This document shows, one piece after another, positions 55,627 through 64,000 of a DNA stretch of 64,000 nucleotides. Source of the stretch: Bacteroidia bacterium (GTDB lineage Bacteria > Bacteroidota > Bacteroidia > UBA4408); contig JADLFI010000018.1 in NCBI GenBank assembly GCA_020845635.1, positions 146,179-210,178 on the forward strand. The letters are read 5' to 3'. Position 1 is the first letter of the stretch. Every line of letters starts with the position of its first letter. The notes under the pieces were generated by a model that searched no databases, was not told the DNA's origin, and saw only the letters and a list, made by a program, of their open reading frames with translations. Position numbers and translations under genes: made by a program.

Positions 55627-58497
55627 TTGATAAAAAGATACTTTTTTTTAGTAGGAATACTTATTTCTTGCATTAGTATAGAAAATATTGCAAAAAACAA
55701 CAATAATCAACCCTCAAGAATTTATACTTTACCCAAAGGGGCTACCGAAAATGATTATTTGGCCAAAACTATTGTTTTTAAAGTTAATCAAAACTTAAGG
55801 AATCAATGTTTCTTAAACACCATTGTTGATACTGATATACAAAACACATTGCAAGAGTTAGGTGTACATAAGTTAAACCTAATGTTCCCTTTCAGTTCGG
55901 TGCCTGATAAAATATATAATGAGCAAGGTAGGCCTTATGCAGATTTAAGTTTAATCTATCAACTCACTTACACTGCTGATATAAATATTGAAGAGGCCAT
56001 TAACAAGATGCTTGCTACAAACAAACTGAAATATGCCGAACCAAAATATATACACCAATTGCGTTATACAGTTAACGACCCTTCTGCAAGCACCCAACAA
56101 ACCTATCTAAATAAAATTAAAGCTTATAATGCTTGGGATATAAGTGTTGGAGATACTAATGTGGTTATAGGGATTGTTGATTCCGGAACAGACATTGATC
56201 ATCCTGATTTAGTTGGAAACATAAAATATAATTACAATGACCCCATTAACGGTATAGATGATGATAATGATGGGTATATTGATAATTTTAGAGGTTGGGA
56301 CATAAGTGAAAACGATAATAACCCTAACATTGATAACAGTGCTCATGGCTCGCATGTTTCGGGGTGTGCCGCTGCTTCTACTAATAATGGCATAGGTGTG
56401 GCATCTCCGGGATTTAATTGTAAGTTTTTACCTGTAAAATGCGCTGCTCAATCCAGCACTACTACAATTGACAGTGGGTACGAAGGAATAACTTATGCTG
56501 CAGATCATGGTTGCAAAATTATTAATTGCTCGTGGGGAGGGAGCTTCTATACTGATTTAGGGCAAGATGTTATAAACTACGCAACCATTAATAAAGATGC
56601 CCTTGTGATTGCCTCAGCAGGGAATGACAATGTTGATGCGCCTTCATATCCTGCTGCCTTCCAATATGTAACTTCTGTTGCAGCCACTACAATTTCCGAT
56701 AAGAAAGCTACTTTCTCAAACTATAATTATACGGTTGATGTTAGTGCCCCGGGTAATAATATTTATTCTACTGTATATAACAATAGCTACACCTCAATGA
56801 GTGGTACTTCTATGGCTTCTCCTGTTGCTGCAGGTGCTGCCGCCATTATTCGATCTCATTTTCCTTCATTTAATGCCTTACAAGCCGGAGAGCAGTTAAG
56901 AATATCTTGTGATGATATTTATACCGGAATCCCATCAAACAATGGATTTATTGGGCGTTTAGGAAAGGGTAGAATCAATATGGAACAAAGTCTATCGCTG
57001 TCGCTTCCGTCTGTACGTATGGAACCTATTTTGTTTACTGATGGCAATGATAATGCTTTTGTTGCAGGTGATACGATAAGTATTAGTGGTGATTTTATCA
57101 ACTATCTAATGCCAACCAATAATTGCATTGTTACTCTTACTGCCATTACCAATACTAGTTCTGTTTCAATTATTAATTCTAATTTTACTATTGGAGCACT
57201 AAATACTCTTGGTGTTATTAACAACAACAACTCGCCCTTTAAAGTTGTAATTAACCCATCGGCTCCTGCTAACACTACAGTATTGTTTAATCTGGCTTAT
57301 AATGACGGAAGCACTTATACCGATTTTCAAACTTTTGAAATTATAGTAAATGTTGATTATATTAATGTAACCATTAATGATGCTTATACTACTATTACCA
57401 GCAAAGGCCGTATATGTTATAATGCCGATAGCCAAAATCAGGGTTTAGGTTTTGTTTATAAAGATTCATCATTAGTATATGAGTGCGGATTAATGCTTGG
57501 AACCTCATCGTCAAAGGTGGTAAACACCATAAGAGGAACTGCAGCTGCCGGTGATGAGGATTTTACTTCAGTCAGCAGAGTTTCAATAGACGACCCAATG
57601 TTAATTTCAGACTTTGACTTATCAGGGATATTTAATGATAGCAATGCCCCTACAAGCAATAAATTAGGTGTTACTGTAAAACATCGTTCATTTGCATGGT
57701 CATCTGTTGGCGACAGAAACTATGTGATAGTGCAATATAATATAAAAAATACCTCTAACGGAGTATTAAACAATTTGTATGCAGGTATTTTTACCGATTG
57801 GGATATTAATGATTACAGTGCAAATCGCTCTGAACAAAACCCTAATTTTAAATTAGGTTACAGCTACTCTACCTCAAACCAAGGTTTTTATGGGGGTGTT
57901 AAATTATTAAGCAATACTCCATTTAATTTTTATGCTGTTGATAATATTAGTGGAGGAGGAGGTGGAGTAAATCTTTATGACGGATATAGCTTGTCCGAGA
58001 AATATCAAACATTAAGTACATCTCGGTTACATGCCGGAACAAATGGGTTAGGAAATGATGTGATAAATATTGTAAGTACCGGACCATTTAACTTAGCTCA
58101 GAACGATTCGGTTATTGTAGCTTTTGCCCTTATTGGTGGCGAAGATTTAAACGATCTTGAAACAGGGGCTGCAAATGCTCAGATTAAATACAATTCTGCC
58201 TTTCCTGAGATAACAACATTAGTTCAGCATTATAGCTCTGATGCAAATTTTGCTGTTTGGCCTAATCCTGCACAAAATAATATTAATATACAAATTGCTT
58301 TAGAGCAAAACGAGATAGTGCAAATTGAACTTTATGATGTAAACAGTAAACTTGTTAAATTAATTGATTATGGGAAATATAATGCAGGGTTGCATACCAT
58401 AAGCTTATCAACAGAGAATATTCAAGCAGGTCTGTATTACTGTAAAGTTATTAGCCAAGATAAGATATATACTCACAAAATATCATTAATTAAATAA
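55627..58497 (+). CDS. Secreted subtilisin-like serine protease (S8) with T9SS sorting tail
   Basis: The frame opens at TTG 55627 (no in-frame ATG upstream), giving a signal peptide (MIKRYFFLVGILISCISIEN). The 956-aa product has an inhibitor-like propeptide (about 35-145), then the S8 domain with catalytic D185 (IVDSGTDIDHPDL), H240 (AHGSHVSG), oxyanion N333 (AGNDN) and S395 (SMSGTSMASPV). Inside it, DDDNDGYIDN (211-220) is a calcium-site-like insert. Beta-rich domains follow (about 460-870), and a T9SS type A tail (FAVWPNPAQNNINI to THKISLIK). Like the M4 enzyme at 10977 it is an exported scavenging or processing protease. A methyltransferase gene follows after 30 bp. Confidence 0.93.
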   Translation: MIKRYFFLVGILISCISIENIAKNNNNQPSRIYTLPKGATENDYLAKTIVFKVNQNLRNQCFLNTIVDTDIQNTLQELGVHKLNLMFPFSSVPDKIYNEQGRPYADLSLIYQLTYTADINIEEAINKMLATNKLKYAEPKYIHQLRYTVNDPSASTQQTYLNKIKAYNAWDISVGDTNVVIGIVDSGTDIDHPDLVGNIKYNYNDPINGIDDDNDGYIDNFRGWDISENDNNPNIDNSAHGSHVSGCAAASTNNGIGVASPGFNCKFLPVKCAAQSSTTTIDSGYEGITYAADHGCKIINCSWGGSFYTDLGQDVINYATINKDALVIASAGNDNVDAPSYPAAFQYVTSVAATTISDKKATFSNYNYTVDVSAPGNNIYSTVYNNSYTSMSGTSMASPVAAGAAAIIRSHFPSFNALQAGEQLRISCDDIYTGIPSNNGFIGRLGKGRINMEQSLSLSLPSVRMEPILFTDGNDNAFVAGDTISISGDFINYLMPTNNCIVTLTAITNTSSVSIINSNFTIGALNTLGVINNNNSPFKVVINPSAPANTTVLFNLAYNDGSTYTDFQTFEIIVNVDYINVTINDAYTTITSKGRICYNADSQNQGLGFVYKDSSLVYECGLMLGTSSSKVVNTIRGTAAAGDEDFTSVSRVSIDDPMLISDFDLSGIFNDSNAPTSNKLGVTVKHRSFAWSSVGDRNYVIVQYNIKNTSNGVLNNLYAGIFTDWDINDYSANRSEQNPNFKLGYSYSTSNQGFYGGVKLLSNTPFNFYAVDNISGGGGGVNLYDGYSLSEKYQTLSTSRLHAGTNGLGNDVINIVSTGPFNLAQNDSVIVAFALIGGEDLNDLETGAANAQIKYNSAFPEITTLVQHYSSDANFAVWPNPAQNNINIQIALEQNEIVQIELYDVNSKLVKLIDYGKYNAGLHTISLSTENIQAGLYYCKVISQDKIYTHKISLIK

Positions 58498-58527
58498 AGG
58501 CTTAAATAATTTGAATATTATACCTAT

Positions 58528-59298
58528 ATGGATAAATCTACCATAGTTGATTATTTCAAAAATCAGGCAATAACAGGTACTTGGGCAAGTTTATATGATC
58601 CCACAAACAATATCAGTTATCCATTTATTCAGCGATTTGTAAAAACAGTGAAACTGATGCAGCCTATTCAGGGAAACATACTGGACATGGGTTGCGGAAC
58701 CGGTATTATGGTAAAAGTAGTTACTGATGCTAAAGCCTCTTACACCGGATTTGACGAAGCGCAGGAAATGATAGATGCTTGTATGACTAAGTTTCAACAA
58801 GAAATAAGAAATGGTCAAGCTGAATTTATCTTAGCCGAAGCAAAAGGATTTAAAAGCAATAAACTCTTCCAAAGTGCTGTTGGAATGGGTTATATAGAGT
58901 ACTTCGATAAACCTGAACAGGTTTTTATTCAAGTTTCAAACTATCTCGCAAAAGGCGGAAAATTAATTTTATCTTTTCCACACAGAAACTCCATAGATTA
59001 TTTTATGGTTCAGCTTTTCTATCCTTTCAGAAAAGCATTAACAGCACTCACCGGCAAGAAAACTATAAAGCCCGACCGTAAAATGTGGAGTAAAAATGAA
59101 GCTATTGAATTGTATCAGAAATATGGTTACAAGAATATAATAACAGTAAACTACAATATCAATTTTATACATTATCCACTAACTAAAATATTTCCAACCC
59201 TAAGTAATAAAATAAGTTCAATGATTGAGCATTCCTCATTGCTTAGCAAAATATCATTTTTTGCTACAGGATTTATAATATGTGCCGAGAAAGATTAA
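58528..59298 (+). CDS. Class I SAM-dependent methyltransferase
   Basis: A 256-aa protein with SAM-binding NILDMGCGTGIMVKVV (about 49-64), an acidic motif II (YTGFDEAQEMID) and a post-motif region VGMGYIEYFDKPEQ; the C-terminal 80 residues are hydrophobic and basic, as in methyltransferases of lipid or quinone-like substrates. The substrate is not identifiable. It is convergent with yqgE-like, the two stop codons overlapping by 4 bp. Confidence 0.85.
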   Translation: MDKSTIVDYFKNQAITGTWASLYDPTNNISYPFIQRFVKTVKLMQPIQGNILDMGCGTGIMVKVVTDAKASYTGFDEAQEMIDACMTKFQQEIRNGQAEFILAEAKGFKSNKLFQSAVGMGYIEYFDKPEQVFIQVSNYLAKGGKLILSFPHRNSIDYFMVQLFYPFRKALTALTGKKTIKPDRKMWSKNEAIELYQKYGYKNIITVNYNINFIHYPLTKIFPTLSNKISSMIEHSSLLSKISFFATGFIICAEKD

Positions 59299-59858
59299 TT
59301 AAGTTGTGGGTTGTCGGGAAAGAAACTTAACAAAGCAATTTCGCTTTCCATATTACGCAAAGTATCACGCCATAAGTTTTTAGTTGGTCGGGTTAGAATA
59401 TCATTAGGGAAAGAAGCACTAACCACCCACGAGTTTTGTTCTATTTCCATTTTTAATTGCCCGGGCTCCCAACCCGAATATCCAATAAAAAACCGCACCT
59501 GATTTATTGTTTGAGGTTGTGATTGCAGAATATGTTTTAATAAGGTAAAATCACCACCCCAATACAGTTTTTTACTGATAGGCATTGCGCCTTCAACCTC
59601 TTTGCCAATACTATGTATATAAAATAAGTTTTCCTTATTTACCGGGCCACCGTAAAATATATCGGCATTAATATCATCTGTTTCTTTAATTAAAGTATTC
59701 AACTGTATATCTAAGGGTTTGTTTAATATAAACCCAACCGAACCTTCATCATTATGTTCGGTAAGTAACACTACTGAACGATAAAAGAACGAATCTCTTA
59801 AAGTAGGTTCTGAGATTAATATTGATCCTTTTTTTGGTTGAACTGCGTTTAATGACAT
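59295..59858 (-). CDS. YqgE/AlgH family protein (DUF179)
   Basis: The start is set at ATG 59858 (MSLNAVQPKKGSILISEPTL), which aligns with family starts; the longer frame to 59909 adds a hydrophobic leader not seen in this cytosolic family. The 187-aa product has RDSFFYRSVVLLTEHND, GSVGFILNKPLD, DIFYGGPVN and RFFIGYSGWEPGQL, the DUF179 hallmarks. Function is unclear (AlgH was linked to alginate and quorum control in Pseudomonas). A -7 box TATATTTG ends only 4 bp before the ATG. Confidence 0.9.
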   Translation of the reverse strand: MSLNAVQPKKGSILISEPTLRDSFFYRSVVLLTEHNDEGSVGFILNKPLDIQLNTLIKETDDINADIFYGGPVNKENLFYIHSIGKEVEGAMPISKKLYWGGDFTLLKHILQSQPQTINQVRFFIGYSGWEPGQLKMEIEQNSWVVSASFPNDILTRPTKNLWRDTLRNMESEIALLSFFPDNPQLN

Positions 59859-59862
59859 CGAA

Positions 59863-59870
59863 CAAATATA
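59863..59870 (-). promoter_or_regulatory. -7 box TATATTTG of the YqgE gene
   Basis: Exact TAnnTTTG on the minus strand, 4 bp before ATG 59858; would give a leaderless transcript. Confidence 0.45.
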
Positions 59871-60120
59871 TAAAAGAAATAAATAAACATTATAGATAGT
59901 TTTAAACAATAAAGTTGCCCATGGTATATTATTAGACTCTATGACACTAAAATTGGTTACACGATTAACGCTTTTTAGAATAATAATAGTATCTTAATAT
60001 ATTTTGATGAATCTTGTTTGAAACAAAAACTTATTTTAATCGTTAAAGAAATTATGAATTGATTTTTATCTCAACTGTTATTCAATTAAAATTTTTTTGT
60101 ATTATTAATTTTTTAAAGCT

Positions 60121-60756
60121 ATGAGAAAGGAATTAATTCTTAGTGCATTTCTTATTTTCCTATTTGCACAAGTAAAAGCACAAAGCAATACCAACAATGA
60201 TTTCAGCAAGTCCGGATGGTTTTCGTTAGGTGTTAGGAGCACTGCGAGTACCTTTAGCGATGAAGGCAGCGGTATAGGCACCGGAGGGCAGTTTCGAATT
60301 CAAATGAGTAATAGAGTTAACACCGATTGGTTTATGGATTACATTTCAATTAACATGGAAGATAAAGTTAGAAGTGAATACTATCATATTGGTTGGTCTG
60401 TTATTTATTATCCGTTTAAAACATTGGTTTATCCTAAGTTGGTTCAACCTTACCTTTTGGCAGGCCACTGCTTTGATTATAATAAAATGACCTCTTTTGA
60501 TAATCCGACTATAAGGGCTAATCGTTTAGGTTCTGCTGTTCAGGCGGGTGTAGGGGTGCATTTTAACATCACCGACCGTTTTGATGTTACACTAATGAGT
60601 CAATATATGATTCATTTAACTAAAACACTTAGCCCTGACATGGATGCAACTCCTATGGTGATTAAGGCCGAAAAAGAAACTGGTTTGCAGGGACATTTAT
60701 TAACTACTGTTGGGTTTAATTACAAAATATTTAAGATATGGAAACGAAACGCTTAA
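60121..60756 (+). CDS. Predicted outer membrane beta-barrel protein
   Basis: A 211-aa protein with signal peptide ending QVKAQ and an OmpA/OprF-like 8-strand pattern: WFSLGVRSTASTF, GQFRIQMSNRVNTDWFMDYI, YHIGWSVIYYPF, VQPYLLAGHCFDY, VGVHFNITDRFDVTLMSQY, and LLTTVGFNYKIF near the end. No peptidoglycan-binding domain. It overlaps the next gene by 19 bp, so the two are translated from one message. Function unknown; small porin or surface stabiliser are options. Confidence 0.75.
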   Translation: MRKELILSAFLIFLFAQVKAQSNTNNDFSKSGWFSLGVRSTASTFSDEGSGIGTGGQFRIQMSNRVNTDWFMDYISINMEDKVRSEYYHIGWSVIYYPFKTLVYPKLVQPYLLAGHCFDYNKMTSFDNPTIRANRLGSAVQAGVGVHFNITDRFDVTLMSQYMIHLTKTLSPDMDATPMVIKAEKETGLQGHLLTTVGFNYKIFKIWKRNA

Positions 60757-61307
60757 TCATTATCTTATTTGTTTTTTTTGCAGCTATTCCTGAAAATGCA
60801 CGTTCGCAAAACGAGATTATCAAAGCAGGACTTATTCGAACCCAAGCAACAATAAGCTTTTCAGATATGTTGAACTCGGGTAATTCTTATTTCTATTTAC
60901 ATGGAAATATGGAGGCTTATTTTAATAGCAAAATATCGTTTTGTGGTGATGCCTATGCTTATATGGGGGCACTAAATGGAGTTTCTGATTTTGCCTACAA
61001 CCATAATATATTCTTCGGATTCCTATATCATTTAACTCAAAAACAAAATGATACTTATTTGGGATTCCAGCCGGGTATGGCATTTACTCGTTTGAATGAA
61101 AACAAATTCTTATTGACACATTCACAAGCTGGCATTAATCCTGAGTTTTCATTAGTATTAGGTAATAATTATTATATAAACCCTTATTTTCATTTCTTTG
61201 TACAGGGACGCCTAATAGTAGGCAGTCATAATTATAACGTGCATCAGAATCTTTCAGAATTTAGATTCTCTGCAGGGTTAGGTTTTAATATCAACACTTT
61301 GAAATAA
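60738..61307 (+). CDS. Exported outer-membrane-type protein, function unknown
   Basis: A 189-aa protein starting 19 bp inside the end of the preceding barrel gene. The signal peptide ends ENARSQ. The mature part shows barrel-like strands (SYFYLHGNMEAYFNSKISFC, YLGFQPGMAF, INPYFHFFVQGRLIVG) ending FRFSAGLGFNINTLK. Probably a second small barrel working with its neighbour. Its 3' end overlaps the convergent GNAT gene by 17 bp. Confidence 0.72.
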   Translation: METKRLIIILFVFFAAIPENARSQNEIIKAGLIRTQATISFSDMLNSGNSYFYLHGNMEAYFNSKISFCGDAYAYMGALNGVSDFAYNHNIFFGFLYHLTQKQNDTYLGFQPGMAFTRLNENKFLLTHSQAGINPEFSLVLGNNYYINPYFHFFVQGRLIVGSHNYNVHQNLSEFRFSAGLGFNINTLK

Positions 61308-61770
61308 TATTTTCTACATTTTTATATTCCAAATAGTATAAATCGTATCCTTTAGCCCAAAAGTCGGGCACAATCTGAATAAGACTAAAACCATTTTTAC
61401 GATAAAAATGATATGCCATTTGTGATGTTCTTACAGTAATCTTTGAAATGTTGTACTCTTGCTTAATCAAATTAACACGAAACTGCAAAAGTTGTGAACC
61501 TATTGATTTTCTATGATAATCTTTATGTAAAATGTCCCAACTTATTTTGGCTTCAGTATAGTGGTTATCAAAATTAATACCCCCGCAACCTATAATTCTA
61601 TTATCAGACTCAACTACATAATATAATTCTTTTTCGTTATGCAGATAATTTACAAAGTCTTGTTCTTCCTCAGGAGCAAAGAAATCGGGAGTATTTAACT
61701 TTATTAAAGATATTAATTTGTCAAAATCATTTTGGCGATATACTCTTATTTGTATGTTTTGATTAAGCAT
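61291..61770 (-). CDS. GNAT family N-acetyltransferase
   Basis: A 159-aa acetyl-CoA-dependent transferase with the GNAT core: YVVESDNRIIGCGGINFD (beta4), acetyl-CoA loop DYHRKSIGSQLLQFRVNLIK (Q/RxxGxG/A position as RKSIGS), and KITVRTSQMAYHFYRKNGFS. The substrate is unknown. It follows the ABC-2 permease by 13 bp on the same strand. Confidence 0.85.
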   Translation of the reverse strand: MLNQNIQIRVYRQNDFDKLISLIKLNTPDFFAPEEEQDFVNYLHNEKELYYVVESDNRIIGCGGINFDNHYTEAKISWDILHKDYHRKSIGSQLLQFRVNLIKQEYNISKITVRTSQMAYHFYRKNGFSLIQIVPDFWAKGYDLYYLEYKNVENIISKC

Positions 61771-61783
61771 TTAAAAAATATAA

Positions 61784-63058
61784 TTAAGAAATTCTAAGAA
61801 TGTTCTTCTTAAATGCCAAAACAGCAATTATATTTAGAATAAGTCCAATAGCTAAAAGTATTAATATTCGAAAAATATAATCTATGCTTGTAAGAGGCAA
61901 ATTTCTCCAAAAAATGTCGTAAAAGCTTTGAATACTCCAGTAGTTAACCGATAGTACAGCCATTTTTTGCATCATTTCAGGCATAATAAATAGTGGAATC
62001 ATACTTCCGCCAATAGCGCTCATCACTAAAATAATAAGGGTTGATAGGCCTTGCACCTGATGACGGTTTTTTGCTATGGCTGCCAATAAAACTCCAAACG
62101 CAGAACAGGCGAAAGAAGTAGCCAAAATGGTAAGGACTAATGCAAACAGATATTCTTTAATATTTAAACCAAATGCTAACCATGCAAAAACAAACATGAC
62201 CGATAATTGTAGAATGGAAATAACATTAGCCGCAATCATTTTCCCGAATAAAATATTCTCGTGCTTAAAGGGAATATACATTAAACGTTTTAATGTTCCT
62301 TCATGCTTTTCATCGAGCAGCCCCATGCCAATACCTACTACCGAAAAAAGTAACATCATAACCGCTGTCCCCGCAATAGCCTGAATTAATCCAATATTAT
62401 TATTTTTTGAAGAGTCAATTACTGAAGTCATTTTAATGTTGCTACCAAAAAAGTCAACGGCTTGGGTGTTCACTTTAGTAGTGTTCTTCTTTTCATTCTG
62501 TACTCCATTAGCCACCATATCAAATAAGTGGTTTGATTGTTGTTCAATGTTGTTTTTTGTGTTTGAGTCAGAATTTGCCACTATACCCATTAGTTTATTT
62601 GCAATAGCTGCTTTTGGGTTTCCAACATTAAAAGGAAGTGTTGCAATAGTTGGGATTAGCGATTGTTGTAACATTCCCATTTCCATTTCCTGAGCGGCAT
62701 CGTATTTTAACTCAAGAGGTAAATTATTTCCTTTCATTATTGAATCTGAAAACCCCTTATGAATAATCAAAACACAACTCTTCTTACCTTTCATGATATT
62801 TTTTTCTGCTTCTTCTAAACCTTTTTGTTCCAGCTCAATGCCGGGCAGTGAGTCAAAAAGCAAGATGGCTGCCTTTGATGCCTCGGTCTGATCTAAGTCT
62901 GTTAGTTGCAGGTTTATTTTTCGATTACTTTTTCTACCAATCCCTCCAAAAGCAAAAGCAAAAAGGGTAATTAATGCAATGGGAATGGCAAAAGTAAGTA
63001 CTACGGAGCGCTTATCTTTAAAAAATAATTTTAAGTCTTTGAAAGCAAGTTTTATCAT
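61784..63058 (-). CDS. ABC-2 type transporter permease
   Basis: A 424-aa protein of the ABC-2/DrrB-like type: N-terminal helix (about 18-38, SVVLTFAIPIALITLFAFAF), an extracytoplasmic domain (about 45-225), then five helices to the end (about 228-418), including MGLLDEKHEGTLKRLMYIPF between two of them. It ends 1 bp from the ATPase reading frame upstream, which is broken at its 5' end, so the pair may be inactive unless another ATPase serves it. Substrate unknown. Confidence 0.88.
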   Translation of the reverse strand: MIKLAFKDLKLFFKDKRSVVLTFAIPIALITLFAFAFGGIGRKSNRKINLQLTDLDQTEASKAAILLFDSLPGIELEQKGLEEAEKNIMKGKKSCVLIIHKGFSDSIMKGNNLPLELKYDAAQEMEMGMLQQSLIPTIATLPFNVGNPKAAIANKLMGIVANSDSNTKNNIEQQSNHLFDMVANGVQNEKKNTTKVNTQAVDFFGSNIKMTSVIDSSKNNNIGLIQAIAGTAVMMLLFSVVGIGMGLLDEKHEGTLKRLMYIPFKHENILFGKMIAANVISILQLSVMFVFAWLAFGLNIKEYLFALVLTILATSFACSAFGVLLAAIAKNRHQVQGLSTLIILVMSAIGGSMIPLFIMPEMMQKMAVLSVNYWSIQSFYDIFWRNLPLTSIDYIFRILILLAIGLILNIIAVLAFKKNILRIS

Positions 63059-63059
63059 A

Positions 63060-63908
63060 CTAATCTCTTAGCTGTTTTCCGGTTAATTTTAGAAATATAG
63101 ATTCCAAATTTGTTGCTCTGATTTCTATATTTGAAATATCAATATTCAACTCTCTACATTGGCTAATTATCTTTGATAATTGTGTACTTGCACCATCTGT
63201 ATAAAAATATACTTTATTGTCAAGTAAATCAGTTTTATCAAATTCAGACATTAAGGATTTAATAGATTCTTCGCTGTAATTTGTTACCGTAATACAAACT
63301 GTTTCTTTGGTGTCGCTTTGTTTTCTTAACTCATCAAGTGTTCCTTGAGCAATAATTCTACCCGAATCAATAATGCCAATTCTAGAACATAGTTTTTCTG
63401 CTTCTTCCATGTAATGTGTGGTATATATTACAGTTATTCCATCCTGATTAAGTTTTTTAACTACCTCAAATATTAGATTTCTGCTTTGAGGATCTATCCC
63501 AACAGTAGGCTCATCCATAAACAAAACTTTGGGTTGATGCAATAAAGCAGCAGCTATATTAATTCTACGCTTCATTCCGCCTGAATACGAGGCAACCGTA
63601 TCATCTTTTCTATTATACAAGCCAAACAAATCAAGTAGTTGATTAGCTCTTTGATGCAATTCATTTTTATTTATATGATACAAGCTTCCCCAAAATATAA
63701 GATTTTCCCATGCTGTAAGTTGGTTATACAAAGCCACCTCCTGAGGTACCACTCCAATTATTTTTTTTATTTCTTTGGGTTGCGATTCTATTGAATATCC
63801 ATCAATGCAAACCAAGCCATTATCGGGTTTCAGAATGGTGCTAAGAATAGAGATTGTAGTAGTTTTACCGGCTCCGTCAAACTGTCTAAAAACCTCTTCT
63901 TTATTAAC
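63060..63908 (-). pseudogene. ABC transporter ATP-binding protein, 5' end lost
   Basis: The frame is open only back to a TGA at 63911-63909 and has no ATG. Its first codons (VNKEEVF) match the usual text before Walker A, but the next four codons read RQFD where GLLGPN is expected, so the P-loop is QFDGAGKTT with its first Gly missing. About 30 residues normally before this are absent. From GAGKTTTISIL onward the protein is normal: signature SYSGGMKRRINIAAAL, Walker B VLFMDEPTVGIDP, H-loop YTTHYMEEAE. The only in-frame start-like codon (TTG 63815) would skip Walker A. Its permease lies 1 bp downstream. A real truncation or local sequence error are both possible. Confidence 0.7.
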
Positions 63909-63964
63909 TCATTGATTGTTAATAACTTATCTCTAAATAATTAGCTTATCCGTTTGATTTTCAG

Positions 63965-63972
63965 TATATTTG
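63965..63972 (+). promoter_or_regulatory. -7 box TATATTTG at the right edge
   Basis: Exact TAnnTTTG, 4 bp before ATG 63977, facing right and away from the truncated ATPase. Confidence 0.45.
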
Positions 63973-63976
63973 CCTT

Positions 63977-64000
63977 ATGAAATATATCATTGGTAAAAAT
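63977..64000 (+). CDS. Start of an unknown gene cut by the window edge
   Basis: ATG 63977 opens a frame of eight codons (MKYIIGKN) to the end of the window, right after a -7 box. Too little is visible to name a product. Confidence 0.35.

Noticed and set aside
1..64000. tRNA, rRNA, CRISPR arrays, integrase or attachment sites
   Set aside because: None recognised by reading the intergenic regions; no spaced direct repeats of CRISPR type. A covariance-model scan was not possible here.

Overview
The window is low-GC DNA from a gliding-type Bacteroidota (Bacteroidetes). The evidence is: four proteins with type IX secretion (T9SS) C-terminal sorting domains; a gldA gene; a DUF4835/PorD-like protein; N-terminal lipobox proteins; and repeated -7 promoter boxes of the Bacteroidetes form TAnnTTTG, often very close to start codons. 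Genus or species cannot be set from the sequence alone. I saw no rRNA, tRNA or CRISPR array.

Layout. 1-5.8 kb is a rearranged defence island: the end of a Fic protein, a fused remnant (four-helix-bundle protein joined to an HsdS tail), a REP-associated (Y1/HUH) transposase carrying its own palindrome, a broken 5' copy of hsdR, an Abi_2/HEPN gene, and a full-length hsdR. 6.2-10.6 kb holds a lipoprotein plus an exopolysaccharide-initiating sugar transferase, then a MacB-type permease and a lipoprotein. 11-19.3 kb holds two large T9SS cargo proteins (an M4 metalloprotease of 1785 aa and an FG-GAP repeat protein) and an unlisted 55-aa membrane protein. 19.3-23.5 kb holds a TPR protein, porD-like, prs and rplY. 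24-26.3 kb is a compact exosortase cassette (78-aa proline/glycine-rich substrate with a PIDGG tag, exosortase, small membrane protein) followed by gldA; then metK.

28-41.6 kb: a GAF/PP2C (SpoIIE) phosphatase faces a Nudix-like regulator, followed by a probable five-gene leftward operon plsY, a 2101-aa TPR/PD40/coiled-coil/triple-SPOR protein, prmC, a seven-heme cytochrome with TPRs, and mltG. 41.7-45.8 kb: a BY-kinase (Wzc type) and an ABC lipid-glycan flippase-like exporter. 46-55.4 kb: envelope proteins, pcm, a Gfo/Idh oxidoreductase, a TPR protein, a zinc-ribbon coiled-coil protein, Nif3-like, a small T9SS cargo, a STAS protein and the overlapping pyrR-pyrB pair. 55.6-64 kb: a subtilisin with a T9SS tail, a methyltransferase, YqgE, two overlapping outer-membrane-type proteins, GNAT, an ABC-2 permease, and an ABC ATPase whose 5' end (start codon and part of Walker A) is missing.

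How the parts fit: the gene set is dominated by cell-surface biology (T9SS export, gliding, exopolysaccharide, peptidoglycan). The most distinctive unit is the exosortase cassette with a single tiny dedicated substrate next to gldA. The most disturbed DNA is the restriction/transposase island at the left edge.
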